From positions 111,899-175,898 of the forward strand of contig NW_004452136.1 of the NCBI RefSeq assembly GCF_000321225.1: 64,000 bases of DNA, read 5' to 3'. Below are positions 1-12,730 of this stretch, piece after piece; position 1 is the first letter of the stretch; each line of letters starts with the position of its first letter. The stretch comes from Odobenus rosmarus divergens. Its lineage: Eukaryota; Chordata; Mammalia; Carnivora; Odobenidae. Below the pieces are notes generated by a model that saw nothing but the letters and a program-made list of their open reading frames with translations, was not told where the DNA came from and searched no databases. Position numbers and translations under genes: made by a program.

Positions 1-1500
1 GCTCTATTACAAAGCTGTCATCATCAAGACAGTATGGTACTGGCACAAAAACAGACACATAGATCAATGGAACAGAATAGAGAGCCCAGAAATGGACCCT
101 CAACTCTATGGTCAAATAATCTTCGGCAAAGCAGGAAAAAATGTTCAATAGGAAAAAGTCTCTTCAACAAACGGTGTTGGGAAAATTGGACAGCCTCATG
201 CAGAAGAATGAAACTGGACCATTTCCTTACCCCACATACAAAAGTAGACTCAAAATGGTTGAAAGACCTAAATGTGAGACAGGAATCCATCAAAATCCTG
301 AAGAACACAGGCAGCAACCTCTTCGACCTCAGCCGCAGCAACTTCTTCCTAGAAACATTGCCAAAGGCAAGGGAAGCAAGGGCAAAAATGAACTATTGGG
401 ACTTGATCAAGATAAAAAGCTTTTGCACAACAAAGGAAACAGTCAACAAAACCAGAAGACAACCAACAGAATGGGAGAAGATATTTGCAAATGATATATC
501 AGATAAAGAGCTAGTTTCCAAGATCTATAAAGAACTTATCAAACTCAACACCCAAAGAACAACTAATCCAATCAAGAAATGAGCAGAAGACATGAATAGA
601 CATTTCTGCAAAGAAGACATCCAAATGGCCAACAGACACATGAAAAAGTGTTCAAAATCACTCGGCCTCAGGGAAATACAAATCAAAACCTCAATGAGAT
701 ACCACCTCACACCAGTCAGAATGGCTAAAGTTAACAAGTCAGGAAAAGACAGATGTTGGCGAGGATGCGGAGAAAGGGGGAACCCTCTTACACTGTTGGT
801 GGGAACACAAGGTGGTGCAGCCACTCTGGAAAACAGTATGGAGGTTCCTCAAAAAGTTGAAAATAGAGCTACCCTATGACCCAACAATTGCACTACTGGG
901 TATTTACCCCAAAGATACAAATGTAGTGATCCGAAAGGGCACCTGCTCCCCAATGTTTATAGCAGCAATGTCCACAATAGCCAAAGTATGGAAAGAGCCT
1001 AGATGTCCATCAACATATGAATGGATAAAGAAGATGTGATATATATACACAATGGAATATTATACAGCCGTCAGAAAAAAAATGAAATCTTGCCATTTGC
1101 AATGATGTGAATGGAACTAGAGGGTATTATGTTAAGCAAAATAAGTCAATCAGAGAAAGACAAATATCAAAAATCTCACTGATATGAAGAATTTGAAAAA
1201 CAAGACAGAGGATCATAGGGGAAGGGAGGGAAAAACGAAACAAGATGAAACCAGAGAGGGAAACAAACCGTAAGACACTCTTAATCTCAGGAAACAACCT
1301 GAGGGTTGCTGGAGTGGAGGGTGATGGGAGGGATGGGTGGCTGGGTTATGGACACTGGGGAGGGTATGTATCTGGTGAGCACTGTGAATTGTGTAAGACT
1401 GATGAATCACAGACCTGTACCCCTGAAACAAATAACACATTATATGTTAATAAAAATTTTTAATTAAAAAATAAAAATAAATAAAATTAAAAAATAGAAA
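1..1500 (+). mobile_element. LINE-1, 3' part (ORF2 C-terminus, 3' UTR, A-rich tail)
   Basis: The element enters the window already inside ORF2 and runs to an A-rich tail near 1445-1500. The first ~1040 bases encode the C-terminal part of the L1 ORF2 endonuclease/reverse transcriptase protein. Bases 1045-1450 are 3' UTR: purine-rich, then a GGGAGGGATGG-type segment, then a conserved block that recurs in reverse complement at 44170-44311. The 3' end differs from the copies at 38.2 and 43.9 kb: it stops after this block, whereas those copies carry a further ~230-bp unit. The family call comes from recognising the L1 ORF2 and carnivore L1 3' UTR pattern. The 5' end and TSD lie outside the window. 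Confidence 0.9.
34..1039 (+). pseudogene. L1 ORF2 C-terminal fragment, broken
   Basis: One frame is open from before 34 to a TGA at 580-582, and the same frame resumes to 879, so a single nonsense codon splits it. The downstream L1 protein then continues in another frame (812-1039), which places a frameshift near 790-830. The remnant covers the region after the reverse transcriptase domain, whose exact role in L1 is less defined. It is too broken to supply a working protein. Antisense frames over 24-341, 525-824 and 1213-1440 are shadows. Confidence 0.85.
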
Positions 1501-1888
1501 AAGTAATTAAGTACGATTAGCCACTTGTCATCTATAGGTAAAAAAGTAAAAAAAAGTAAAAAAAATTAAGTTTTTATAAAAGTTCAAAAATAAAAATTTC
1601 ACAACAACCACAGTGTGAAAACGATATCTTGACTAAATATTTCGTGAAACATTTGCAGAAGTTGTAATGATTAAATATAAATGGTACAGTGCTAAAACAG
1701 TAATAAGTATCACCAGTTTAAAGAATTGTGTGTCATTAAACACATCTTGAGACTCATTATTACTTCATCTGTAAGGAAATTGTGCCACTCACTTTGTTCC
1801 TTCTCTAATATTAAGGATGTCAAAGAAAATGTCATTAATTATCACCACTTCCATGTGTTATACACTGAAGATATCACAGAGGGTAGAC
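1501..1888. other. AT-rich unique sequence
   Basis: Nothing recognisable: no coding potential, no family repeat I can name. A/T runs at 1501-1610 may be the tail of the preceding L1. Confidence 0.4.
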
Positions 1889-2372
1889 TGTGATATTTTG
1901 AATAATGACCCACCAAAGATGTCCACATCCTAATCCCCAGAACCTACAAATATGATACATTACATGACAAAAAAAAAACTTGTGGATATGATAAGGTTAG
2001 GGATTTTGAGATGGAAACATTGTTCTTGATTATCTGAGTGGGACCAATTTGATCACAAGTGCCCTTATAAGAGGGCATTTGGAGGGTCATAGAAACAGAT
2101 ACCTATGTGATGATAGAAGTAGGGTACTAATTTGAAGATGCCATGTTTCTAGCTTTGAAGATGGAGAAAGGCCATGAGACAAGGAATACAGGTGGCCTTA
2201 AAAGCTAGAAAATGAAGGAAACCAATTCTCCCTGAGAACCTCCAGAAGAAATGTAGCCCTTCTGACCCATTTTAGGACTTCTCATCTTGAGAACTATAAA
2301 AGAATAAACTTGTGTCGTTTTAAGCTACTAAGTTTGTGATAATTTGTTATAGCAGCAATAAGAAGCTACTAC
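1889..2372 (+). mobile_element. MaLR-like (MLT1-type) LTR
   Basis: Begins TGTGATATT at 1889 and ends near GCTACTA at 2372. Internal phrases are characteristic of this LTR group: CACATCCTAATCCCCAGAACC early, a 'gccatga..aaggaat..ggtggcc' segment in the middle, and 'gttttaagctactaagtttgtgataatttgtta' (broken here) at the 3' end, with an AATAAA at about 2305. Mammalian MaLR/ERVL LTRs of this type are ancient and long inactive. It lies just upstream of ERVL-like internal sequence, but I cannot show that the two belong to one provirus. The subfamily is unassigned. Confidence 0.65.
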
Positions 2373-2599
2373 CTTTTCCCTCTGCTGAAGACAACTTCCA
2401 ACAATCCTCCAGTTGTTTATGCTAAAGGCTAAAGCTATTTTATAGGCTAAGTTATGCTCCTGATTCAAATTTCCTTCCCCAAATTAGTTTCCTAGGAAAT
2501 CTAACCTAAACTAGTAGTGGTCTGACAAAGCCAAATCTAACATGAAGGACATTATAAGTGTGCACAGTGATGTATTTCCCATTGCTTCTTCAATGATAA

Positions 2600-3660
2600 C
2601 TACAACTCCATATTTAGGTAACCATGCACTAGAGAAAGAAGCATATCTAGATATTTCAAGGACACAGACTCCAACTTTACACTGATACCTATAAACTCAA
2701 AGCATTTTCAAGTTCTCTAATATAGATGGGGGATGCATAGGGACCAGATAATTAATGGAAACTTGGTTCAGTTACAACTCACAGTGAGTCCACTTGGGAC
2801 ACAAAGTCTAAATGTATAATTGGAATAGACATATTTGATAATTATCATAACTCCCACATTGGTTCCTTGGCCAGGGAAGAAAGAGTTGGCACAGTAGAGA
2901 TTGGCAAGTAAAAGCTTTGGCTACTGAAACTTTGGCCCAGATAATGCAATAAAACCAATATTATATTTGGTGGGAAACAATTCTCCACAAACATCAGCCT
3001 GATTAGAGTGAGAAAATGATCTCTTGAAGGTTCAACTGAGTTGCCCTCTTGGAAATAATGCCATGCAGGGATGAAGTGCTGTCCTCCAGGACACAGTGTG
3101 CACCCTTAATTAATGATCATGATATGATGCTGTTTCTGTAGGAAACAGGAAGCAAGGGATGGAGTAGGAGTGTCTCCATTCATCATCATACTCAGTGATT
3201 TATTTTGGGGAACTGGTGCTTTATATCACAACACTGAACTCCGAAGGTTTAGAGATTCCAGTCCCAGATAGAGAATTCCTCCACCAGAGACACAGCAAGT
3301 GTCCCCCTACACTTTAAGCTGCCATTTGATAACTTCAAGCAAAGGGGGAAAACAATCACCATCATGGCAGGCAGGTTATAGTTATAGGCAGGCTATAATA
3401 GGAGCAGGGAAAAAATGCGACACCCTGATTATGTACTTATTGATCTCTTGGAACTCCTTTGCCTTATTTTCATGATAAATTCACAAGTGCCTTGGTTTTG
3501 GACTGAGAAAGGTCTAGTGATCAGAGGTTCAGACCACTCAAGGGTAAGGTTCTTGGTCATGCCAGTAGGAAAGTCACCTGGACCAGCAGAAATGCTAGCT
3601 GAAGGTAAAGAGATTTTAGTGGATATTATAAGAGGCAAAAAATGAATATCAGGTGTGTCC
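2600..3660 (+). mobile_element. Decayed ERVL-type internal segment (dUTPase-like region)
   Basis: Bases ~3245-3310 align by eye with ~46168-46225 in this window: both read GTTTAGAG, then a short variable stretch, then a GAATTC / CCTCC / AGAGAC series in the same order. The later piece at 3540-3645 (proline, then alanine-glutamate, leucine-alanine-glutamate-glycine-lysine in the open frame 3415-3645) matches the tail of the same ERVL region. ERVL elements carry a dUTPase-like domain after integrase, which is the basis for the call. The core between these blocks is deleted or scrambled, so no catalytic motif survives. The upstream limit is uncertain. Confidence 0.5.
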
Positions 3661-4320
3661 TTAAGATCAGGTTTAGAGACCTGGGTTATAGTTGGTCTCA
3701 CTAAGCTTCCCTCTGTAAGTTTTTGAAGAAATGAGCCTGACTAGAATACTGGAGGAGATGTTTCCAGAACTCTTTGTATGAATTCATGAGTCACAAAAGG
3801 TGGACAAAAGTTGATGGACCCAGAACCTCCCTTTCAGGCTGAGATATTCATTCCCGCAGCTCTTGGGAGTGAGTGTTGCTAATACCTCTTAGCTGAGTAC
3901 TTGCTCAGATAATCTTTGTAGTAGAAGAGTGGTTTACTCAAAGTCACATTCCCACTTCAGAAGCCACCTACCTCCAAAGCCTAATCCATGTAGCACAGGA
4001 AGCCTAGAATGATTCCTTCAGGGATGGATAACTATGAAAAACCCTACTAGCTCTAGAAATGCCTCTGCTATCAATGAGTTCTTTGTTGCAATGCATCACA
4101 GCTCCGCTATCAACCCAAGTCTCCCTCTTTGGCACCTCCACTTGTGTTGATCCCAAAGGGAAATTCCAATAGGTTTTCTACCTATAAATCCTCATCTCTG
4201 GACCCAAGACAAGTATGAAGCATGTGAAAGGCATGGGATATTTTGTCAAAATATCAAATTAGATTTATTACAAACTTCAGGTGTTTGTTCTCTACTTACT
4301 CCTAATGATTACATAAAATT
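3661..4320. other. Unassigned, possibly LTR-derived sequence
   Basis: Follows the ERVL-like segment and has a moderately balanced base composition compared with the AT-rich DNA after it, which would fit a 3' LTR of an unrecognised family. I see no TG...CA boundary or polyadenylation signal that proves it. Confidence 0.25.
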
Positions 4321-4410
4321 TAATGAATATATATGTGCATTTATACATACCATCCACATATAATGCATATTTTATGCATATAAATATGCATATATAGAGA
4401 GAGAGAGTCT
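4321..4410. repeat. AT-rich simple repeat with (GA)n end
   Basis: Imperfect TATG/TATA and ATGCATAT units ending in a short GAGAGAGAGA tract near 4397-4407. Confidence 0.7.
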
Positions 4411-5970
4411 AAGGTGACTCTTGTTTGAAGCATTTATGGTTTTCTGAATTAGCCATTAGGATGACAACTTCTGCTACAGATGACACTGTTCTCCTGAGCA
4501 AATTACCTGTCCTTTTATAGCAGCAGCCACAGAATTGAAGTGTGAAACTGACAACCCAATTTTTCAAATGAATTTGCAGAGACTACAGCCAAAAGTAAGA
4601 CAGAAGAAGAAAGAGTATGGTTCACACAAGAGAGAAATAGATTTTCTGCTTTGACTGCTTACAAGAACCTGAGATGATAAATGACCTGATAACAACAGTA
4701 TCTCTTATTTTCAGGGAAAATGTCTTTATGTTTCATTTATCTGGTTATCAAAATACACAGAATATTTGAATAGTATTCAAGAATCCACTAGTAAAAATAT
4801 TGGTAATGTTTCCTCCAGCCTATCTATATTCCACAGATAATATAGGATGTTATACAGATTGTCATAGATACATTTTTAGTGTTTAATTGCAGACACTATT
4901 TTATCCTTTATTTTTGACATTTATATTCATTTCCCCTATAAGATTACTTATTTTTCCTTTTCTGATTTTCACTTGTCTTCATGTTAATTGTTTTGCATAT
5001 GCACTTAGTTGTTTGCAATTATAAGGTTAATTATATATTTTTTTAATGGTGTAGTCTAAGGAATAAATCCAAACCTCTTAAAGAGACCAGAATTTTTTAA
5101 GTTGGGCCCTGGCATTAGACTTAGTGGCCTGGACTATTTCCTGACTACTTCACACATCTACACAGTATTGAAGTTCTGTGCTTTGGCTCACTTAACATCT
5201 TCTTTTTGAAATTTTTTTTCACTGGATCTTAAATTTATACCTGCTTTTCAAGTACAGCTTCTCTCCGAGAACTTACTGATGGTTCTAAATTACATATTTT
5301 ATAAAAAGAATAAATCCTCTTTTTGGTATCTTTGTGCCTACATGTTTATAATTATACATTTTTGCTCTGATAGTTTTTTATTTTAAAAAGCATAAAAAGT
5401 AGAACAGATATTAAAAGAAGGATGTCCAAATTGTTTATATTTTCCTTTATAATTTCTATCATTTCCAGTTTTCAACCTCTTCATCCAAACATCTGAGACA
5501 TATAGCATTTTTTTAATTCTGTTTGCTTGTTTGTTTTAAAATGTAACCTTTAATTAAATTGAAATTTATTTTTGTTGAATGGTGTAAGATAATTATTTGT
5601 TAATTCGTCTTCCCAAATTTCTAATCAGTATTTCTAATATTATTTAATAAATAATATCTTTCACTCTCATTAATCTGGGATTTCTACCTTTTTACTTGTT
5701 AAATTTTTTTTGTAACTTAAAATCTGTTTGGGGGAGATTATCTGTTCAATTCCTATTTGTCCATGTTATCAAGGATATTTTTTTAATCATGTGCTTAAAA
5801 CCCAAATCATTTCAAAGTTGAAACTCTAATGACTCTAACCAGCTAATTAGCATAATTAAGCTTTATTTTTTTGTAAAATGAGCTAACAAAATTTATGATT
5901 AAATCTTACTGTAAGGATGAATTAGTTTATATTATGTCCACCACCAGAATCAGGAAATAATCTCTTACTG
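4411..5970. other. AT-rich unique sequence
   Basis: About 1.5 kb of AT-rich DNA, particularly poly-T-interrupted from 4880 to 5880. No open frame of note, no repeat family recognised and no splice-bounded exon visible. Confidence 0.4.
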
Positions 5971-6240
5971 TTTATCCATTCACGCATTTGTTTAACACAG
6001 TATGAGTTTATTTAGTTCATATTTTATTTCAAACACTCTGCTGGGCATTGGGATATATTAGTGAAAGCAATTTTTGAAAAGAAGTAGCTTCCAATCTTCA
6101 AGATGTCAGAGTGTTTTGACAAGGAAGAACAAACAGACACATTACTGCTTGGTACACATAGAGGTATACATTCATATGCTAAATTAATAGAAAGGAGTCC
6201 AAATAACCCAATTTGTGGATCTCAAGAGGATGTGTCCTAA
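5970..6240 (-). mobile_element. L2-like LINE fragment
   Basis: The stretch around 6000-6080 keeps the order of an inverted L2 3' end (GTTTATTTAGTTCATATTTT, then CTGCTGGGCATTGGGATA, then a GTGAAAGCAA piece). It is strongly diverged, so the call rests on pattern memory only. Confidence 0.45.
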
Positions 6241-6638
6241 AAGAGGTGATGCTCACACTGAGACATATATATTCGGATCGGTATTACACTGTTAACCCAT
6301 GGGGTCTAATTCTAAAAGGCATGCTGCCAACACTCTGATAGGAAATCCTAAGTGCATTCATGTGAAAAACAATTTTGAGATTATTTTTACAAGAATCCTA
6401 ATTTTTTAATGAGTTTCGCTTTTAAATGTATAGCTTCCCAATTGTTTTTAGATCTGGTTATTAAGCATGTCCTTTTTTAACTACCCTCAGTTATTCTTCC
6501 AGACTACCATTTCTACTAGCTCTAGACACCATCTCTTCCTCACCATTGCACTGCAAATACCTGCTAGACACAGCTAGGTGACCAGTATCCCATCAGGTTT
6601 TGACAGTTTAGTAAGAAATAGTAAGAAATGCTTTTTTA

Positions 6639-6862
6639 TTTTTATTTTTTTATTTTTTTAAAGATTTTATTTATTTATTTGACACACAGAGAGAGCGAGA
6701 GAGAGAGAGGGAGAGAGCACAAGCAGGGGGAGCGGCAGGCAGAGGGAGAAGCAGGCTTCCTGCATGAGCAGGGAGCCCGATGTGGGGCTCGATCCCAGGA
6801 CCCTGGGATCATGACCTGAGCTGAAGGCAGCGGTTTAACCAACTGAGCCACCCAGGCGCCCC
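6639..6862 (-). mobile_element. Can-SINE (tRNA-derived, inverted)
   Basis: Reads as the reverse complement of the Can-SINE: the poly-T/AAAGATTTTATTTATTTATT tail is at the left and GAGCCACCCAGGCGCCCC is the inverted head at the right. Flanked by a 15-bp direct repeat AGAAATGCTTTTTTA (6624-6638 and 6863-6877), the hallmark of L1-mediated insertion. Derived from a tRNA gene with internal Pol III boxes; codes for nothing. The open frames 6628-6819 and 6675-6923 lie inside it. Confidence 0.95.
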
Positions 6863-7044
6863 AGAAATGCTTTTTTAAATGAATTTTTTTCCTATCTTCT
6901 TTTATTCTGTTTTCTATTTGCATTCACTAGTAGTTGTCTCAAGTTAAAATTAATATCCAACATGGAGTTTTACTGAAGTTGCATTAATCTCTAAACACTT
7001 TGGCATCAGGTGATACCTTTATAATGCTCAATTTTCTCATTTTA

Positions 7045-7257
7045 TTTTATTTTATTTTAAGATTTTATTTATTATTTGACAGAAAGAGACACAGTGGAAG
7101 AGGGAACACAAGCAGGGGGAATGGGAGAGGGAGAAGCAGGCCTCCCGCTGAGCAGGGAGCCCGTTGCGGGGCTCCATGCAGGGCTCGATCCCAGCACGCT
7201 GGGATCATGATCTGAGCCGAAGGCAGACGCTTAACAACTGACCCACACAGGCACCCT
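7045..7257 (-). mobile_element. Can-SINE (inverted) with 17-bp TSD
   Basis: Head CAGGCACCC is at the right, T-rich tail at the left. Perfect direct repeats TCAATTTTCTCATTTTA flank it (7028-7044 and 7258-7274). The head has drifted (ACCCACACAGGCACCC instead of GCCACCCAGGCGCCCC), and an internal duplicated 'gggctc' segment is visible near 7170-7190. Confidence 0.95.
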
Positions 7258-7589
7258 TCAATTTTCTCATTTTAGAAATCTCTTTATTGTTTTACTCAAG
7301 TCCCAATTATTGAGTCTAGGTCATAATAGAAAAAGAAAACTAAAAACCTTTCACCTGAAGCCAGGTGAGAGAAACCTCTTGCATATACCACATGCTTTGG
7401 AAACCAACATCTAGAAAGTTCTGTTATCCTGAAGCCTCTCAGCAGTAAAGATCACATAGAAAGACTACAAGGACTCAGTGACATTTATTCCAGACCCTAA
7501 GCTGGTCATGTCTTTCCTGCCCAGATATGAGACATGTAATAGCAGATACCTTGGAATGGCCATCATTGCAATATTTCTCCAAAGAATTA

Positions 7590-8250
7590 TTCATCTTGCA
7601 TAAGTGAAACATTTTATCTTTTGAACAGCAACTACCCATTTCCCCCTCCCTCCAGCTTCTGATAACCACCATTCTAGTCTCTGATTCTGTGATTTTGACT
7701 ATTTTAGATGCTGGAGCGAGGATAAATGATATCATGTAGTATTTGTCTTTCTATGACTAGATTACTTCACTTAGCATAATGTCTTCCAGTTTCATCCATG
7801 TTGTCACATATGGCAGTATTTCCTTCTTTTTAAAAGCTTAATTGTATTCCATTGTATGTAATATATTTTCTTTATCCATCACCACTAAACATTTAAGTTG
7901 TTTCCACATCTCAGTTATTGTGAATAATGCCACAATGAACATAGGTGTGCAAATAGCTCTTCAAGATCCTAATTTCAACTTTTTGGATATATACTCAGAA
8001 ATAGGATTGCAGATAATATGATAGCTCTATTTTTAATTTTTTGAGGACCCACACACTGTTTTCCATAGCAACTATACCATTTTATATTCCTACCAACAGT
8101 GTATAGGGTCCAATTTCTCTACATTCTTGACAACACTTGCTATCTTTTGTACTTTGATAACAGCATCCTAACAGGTATGAGATGATATCTCATCATGGTT
8201 TTGACTTGCATTTCCCTGATGATTAGTGCTGATGAGCACCTTTTTATTTA
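7590..8250 (-). mobile_element. Older L1 fragment (3' UTR to ORF2 end), inverted
   Basis: Matches in order the block at 61960-62560: the 'caaccaccatt', 'gtttcatccatgttgtcacata', 'attgtattccattgtatg' and 'gtgaataatgc' phrases all recur in the same order. It is diverged, and no frame survives. Confidence 0.85.
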
Positions 8251-8850
8251 CCTTATCCCTTAATCATTATAAATATTTATTGCTAACACACTCTTTATTC
8301 TTAAAACTGAGTCTTTAATATAAACAACCCTTAGTCTTTATAGATCAACAATGATAGTGTACATTGATAAAAAAAATCTCAACTTTTGGAATCCACATTA
8401 TCACTTAGAGAACCAGTAAATTGTTAGAGGAGGAATGATATAACTGATTTCATCATTGTTTCTGCCTTGTAATGTCAGCAACTTCACTTGCTTCAGCCCA
8501 AGCGCATCTTAATGATTATATTCAAAGACAATTGCTTGACTCTCCACCCCTAAAGCATTCTTGGCTTCCCTCCATTTTTTTAATAGTGTTAGATTTTTTT
8601 CCTATATCCTCTTGGGTAAAAACCTGTAGTTAATATGCAGAGCATCTCACTTCGTAATCAGTACTTTTGAAAGGCTGTTACCAATGTTTGCTAAGGACCC
8701 TACAAATCCTGAATCAGGAGGACACACCATGGCAATCTAATTATTCTTTGCCCTCAACCTCACATCAATGACAAAATTATACTGACTATCAGTGTAATCA
8801 TTGATAGTTTACTAAAAAATTTATTATTTTGTTTAGGATGTTACAATGTC
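8251..8850. other. Unique sequence
   Basis: No gene or named repeat seen. The first ~30 bases may be residual L1. Confidence 0.35.
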
Positions 8851-8897
8851 ATACACACATACACACAAACACACACACACACACATATATATATGTA
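8851..8897. repeat. (CA)n/(TA)n microsatellite
   Basis: Interrupted ACAC run ending in TATATATATATG; a typical mammalian dinucleotide repeat, likely length-polymorphic. Confidence 0.9.
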
Positions 8898-10782
8898 TGC
8901 CTTGCATATACATATATTGATATACTTAAAAATATTTATACTATATTCAGTTCTATCAACTTGTTTAGCTATATACTTGTTCCTCAAGGAGATGCTGTAT
9001 TTCATTAAGTACCCCTCTGGGGCAGTCTATCCTTATATTTTTCCTCAGAAGAGTTGCAAGCCTGATAGCTCTGTAATAAGTGCGAGATGCTTCATATCAT
9101 TTAAAATAATATCACTGGGAAGTACATCCTGTTCAAAATCCTTTGTGTCCTATTTCAGTCATTAGTGAGGTTCTTTTTTAAAGAAACATTAAAACCAAAG
9201 GGAAAAAGTAGAAATACATTGACAGGGGAAATTTCTAAACTCTTAGGAGTTTAGAGTTCTTTCTGTTTATGCCAAAAGTCCATGAGTGTTATAAAAGCGT
9301 AGCTACCTTACAAAAAGTGTTTCATAACAAGCTATTTGGGGTTTAAAGACCATAAAATACAAAATACAGTAGTTTTAAGTGACTTATAAATTTAACTCAA
9401 CATATAGTGTTGTGTTGGCTAAATCTGAAAGGAAAATAAAAAATGCTTCTATGTTTGAATAAATTTATAACATTCTCTGCCTCAAAAAAATCTAGATTCT
9501 ATACTATGGGTTATTTCATATGCTATTTACCCCACTTGTATTATAATTCTTTGTGGTGTCTTGTGCTAGTATTTAGTAGGTATGGATAAAAGTGTTTTAT
9601 ACATTTTCTTGTACAAGCTGACAACATTCCTATACTATATTTCAGACTTTTCAAAATATAAGTACATAAATAAATAAGCACCGTGATTAATTCTAAGTAC
9701 TATATACAGAGGATATAAAATACACTTGAGAGGCACAAAGACAGATTATTAGTTACAAGAGGCCAAGAGGCTGACTCAGTTCATAACAAGAACAGTGTGA
9801 GTAACCAGTCATCATACCATTATTAAAGAAAATAGAGCACATCATCAAGCTAGAAGGGAAAAAGGGATTGAAAACCAATCATGCTTGGCATTAATGGTTT
9901 CCATGCTCTCAAAGAGTATAAATCTCACAAGCCAAAAATAAAAGATGCAATTTTAAGCGAATAAATATTTAGGTGGGAAGCTGGGATTGTTTATCTTTTT
10001 TCTCTTTTGTCAAACATTTAGCTTCTTATCACTTAACAAATAAAACATGCATTTTTAAATCCTTAAATGGAATTCTTGTGTCATTGGAATTATAATAAGC
10101 TAATAGTATTCCAAATGACAAAGTAGAAATCTGCTTTTGATATAATAAAATCATCAATTATGCTGGATTTTATAAAATATTTCTTTATGAACTGATGTCT
10201 ACTGGAAAATGAATTCACTTAAGATTCAGAACTCTCTTGGTGTCAGTGATCACATCACCAAACCTATATCTTAAATTCTGATATTTCTCCCAGTAGCTCA
10301 GCCTTCTCTACTACATTTTCGACATGGAGACTGCTTACAGGAAATGCTATAGAAACTTTTTCTACAACTGCTAATTTTGAAAAGAAAATGTAAAGATGTT
10401 TAAAACTAGGAGGTATTTAAAACCCATATTAAAAGTCAGATACCACATTCAAGCTGAGTTATATTAATTTTCAAGATGCTTGCTTTGTGGCAGATACAGG
10501 TTTGCAAGGGCTTGCCAGTCCAATCAAACTATAGGAAAAACAGCAACAATTATTTTTCTGAGAATGTATCTGTAAGCTTTACCAGAAAAAAATATTTAGT
10601 AGGTTTGGATAAATAAATGTAGTTATAAATTTCCAATATTTAATTTAATTACATAATTCAGTATTTTTATTTTCTCAAATATTCAGAATTGTGATATAAA
10701 GAATTATTTCAATACAATATTCCTATTGAAATATACTATCTCAATAAATAGGTGATAAAATTCCATGTATGATCGAAACAAT
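8898..10782. other. AT-rich unique sequence
   Basis: About 1.9 kb without a recognisable gene or repeat. A short palindrome (CTAAACTC-TTAG-GAGTTTAG, 9235-9254) is the only structure noted and could arise by chance in AT-rich DNA. The open frame 8893-9165 starts in the microsatellite and has no recognisable domain. Confidence 0.4.
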
Positions 10783-10966
10783 AGGGCACCTGGGTGGCTC
10801 AGATGGTTAAGCGGCTGCCTTCGGCTCAGGTCATGATCCCAGGGTCCTGGGATGGAGCCCAGCGTTGGGCTCCCAGCTCAGCGGGGAACCTGCTTCTCCT
10901 TCTCCCTCTACAGCAATCCCTGCTGTGCTCTCTTGCTTCTCTGTCAAATAAGTAAATAAATTAAAA
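10783..10966 (+). mobile_element. Can-SINE
   Basis: Head GGGCACCTGGGTGGCTCAG, then AAGCGGCTGCCTTCGGCTCAG and an A-rich tail ATAAATTAAAAAAA. A short flanking repeat AAACAATA is visible at 10776-10783 and in the tail. Diverged in its middle (GAGCCCAGCGTTGGGCTCCC). Confidence 0.92.
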
Positions 10967-12499
10967 AAAACAATAAATATACTTATTTAATAGTTATAGT
11001 TCAAGAACTGACCATGTCATTCTAAAATCAGAGGTCTTTTCTGAATAAAACTTATTAGTTTTAATCTATCATTAGAAACATATTTTGAATAACTTGGAAT
11101 TTCAGAATGAAGATTATGTGTAAAACATAGTAAAGTTTTCAAACCTCACAACTAAATTGCTTCTTTATTTTGATACATTATATTGAAAGAAAGGTAATCT
11201 GGTTTATTTACTCAGCAGGTGAAAAGAGTAATTGTCATGCATGTTAAATGCTAGTTCTTTTGAATAGAGCCTTAGAAAACTGGTTTACAACTATATCATT
11301 TATCTACATATTAAAAAATGTGTTGCAGATATTTTTGAGTGTTTGTTATTATGGAAGTAGTATGACCAAAGAAAAGTGAAACTAGGGCTCTGATACAGTA
11401 TGGTATAAATTCTGTATTATCGAATGAGCTGATAGATGTCTGCCATTAAGCAATACACATCCACTAAAGCTATCATTTGTCTTAGTCACAAGGTTAAGAA
11501 GGATAGAAGCTTAACACATGAACTACAATAAGCTATAACTCTTTCTAAGAAAGCATTGCTATGAAAGCATTAACAAAAAACGGAACCACTGAAAGGCATT
11601 CATGGGTAAATAGGAATATATTGTCAATTATATGACTCTAATCCTGGTTGATTTCACATTTTCAATATCTATCCATAAACTATTTTGATGATAGCTTAAC
11701 TGATTTCTTCAGTCATCACAGTATTCCTACCGTATCTCCCGTATCTGAAGACTCTTTCACAGTCTTATTGGTGATGATTTCATGATGTTTCCATTATTAT
11801 CCCATTCATCTTTTTGTGTTTGAAACCAAGACTGATACTAAACTACAATTGGGAGTCCATACTATGCACAGCATAATGTCCCACTGTTTTCTTTTCCACC
11901 TCTGCGATTACTCTACAAATGTCTTTCAATAGAGGAAATGTCTTTTTCACCATGATTCAAAGTGCCTTGTATTATTAGAGCAAAATGTATAAGTTAATAA
12001 AGACAACTAACGATTAGCCCCCATTAAGATGAACATTTAGTGTGGATAGAAATCATTTCTGCTTTCTTCCTTGTTTATAATTGCTCACTTAAACAAACTA
12101 GAATATCTTTCCACACTAATTTTCCAAATAAGAACAAGTAGGCCTTTGATGTGTTAAGTACACTATTCCAAGAGGTTGTATTAGCTGGAATTATAAATAT
12201 TTTCAAGTAATGTTAAACATTAGATGGCTTATTGAAAAAAGTTGTAATGTTTGCAAAGTAGTTATGTAATATGTGAGTTTGCTATCAAGATACCAAATAG
12301 AATAGCTATGCTAAATCCATTGCAGACAATTAGGTGTTTGATTTTGCCATAACTTGAATTTAGTAAATGGTAGAGATTCTGATCTCAGAATTAATATAAG
12401 AATATTAATTTCTCTCTAAACTCTATAGTTAGTAGTATTATTATGAAATTCCCTGCTAGATTTCTTTCACATTACCACATATAAACAATGGCTATGACA
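10967..12499. other. AT-rich unique sequence
   Basis: No gene, exon or named repeat recognised. Confidence 0.4.
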
Positions 12500-12730
12500 G
12501 GCAACTGGCATTGAAAGAAGACAGAACCTAGAGTTAGCTGATCTGAGTCCACCTCCGGTTCTGTTGGTACTAGTTTGGTGTAACTGAAATTAACTCCTTT
12601 CTGTCTCCGTTTATTCATCTATAGAATGTCAATTGTAAAGCAACCTTTCTCCACTCATCACCTAGAATTCCTGTGAATTTTAAATTAAATAATTCATGTG
12701 AAAACATTTGAAATAATATGTAATAACAAA
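12500..12730 (+). mobile_element. MIR-like SINE fragment
   Basis: Order of elements fits MIR: a 'gagttagctgatctgagtcc' left part, then 'aactcctttctgtctccgtt', then 'tcatctatagaatg', a diverged form of the conserved core TCATCTGTAAAATG. Old and degraded. Confidence 0.5.

Noticed and set aside
34..582. 182-codon open frame as a gene
   Set aside because: It is the decayed C-terminal part of L1 ORF2, part of a mobile element and interrupted downstream by a stop and frameshift.
6639..6862. tRNA gene
   Set aside because: The tRNA-like head belongs to a Can-SINE with a poly-A tail and TSD; no intact cloverleaf gene was seen here or in the other copies.
9235..9254. Palindrome CTAAACTC-TTAG-GAGTTTAG as an operator
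   Set aside because: A short palindrome expected by chance in 64 kb of AT-rich DNA, with no associated gene.
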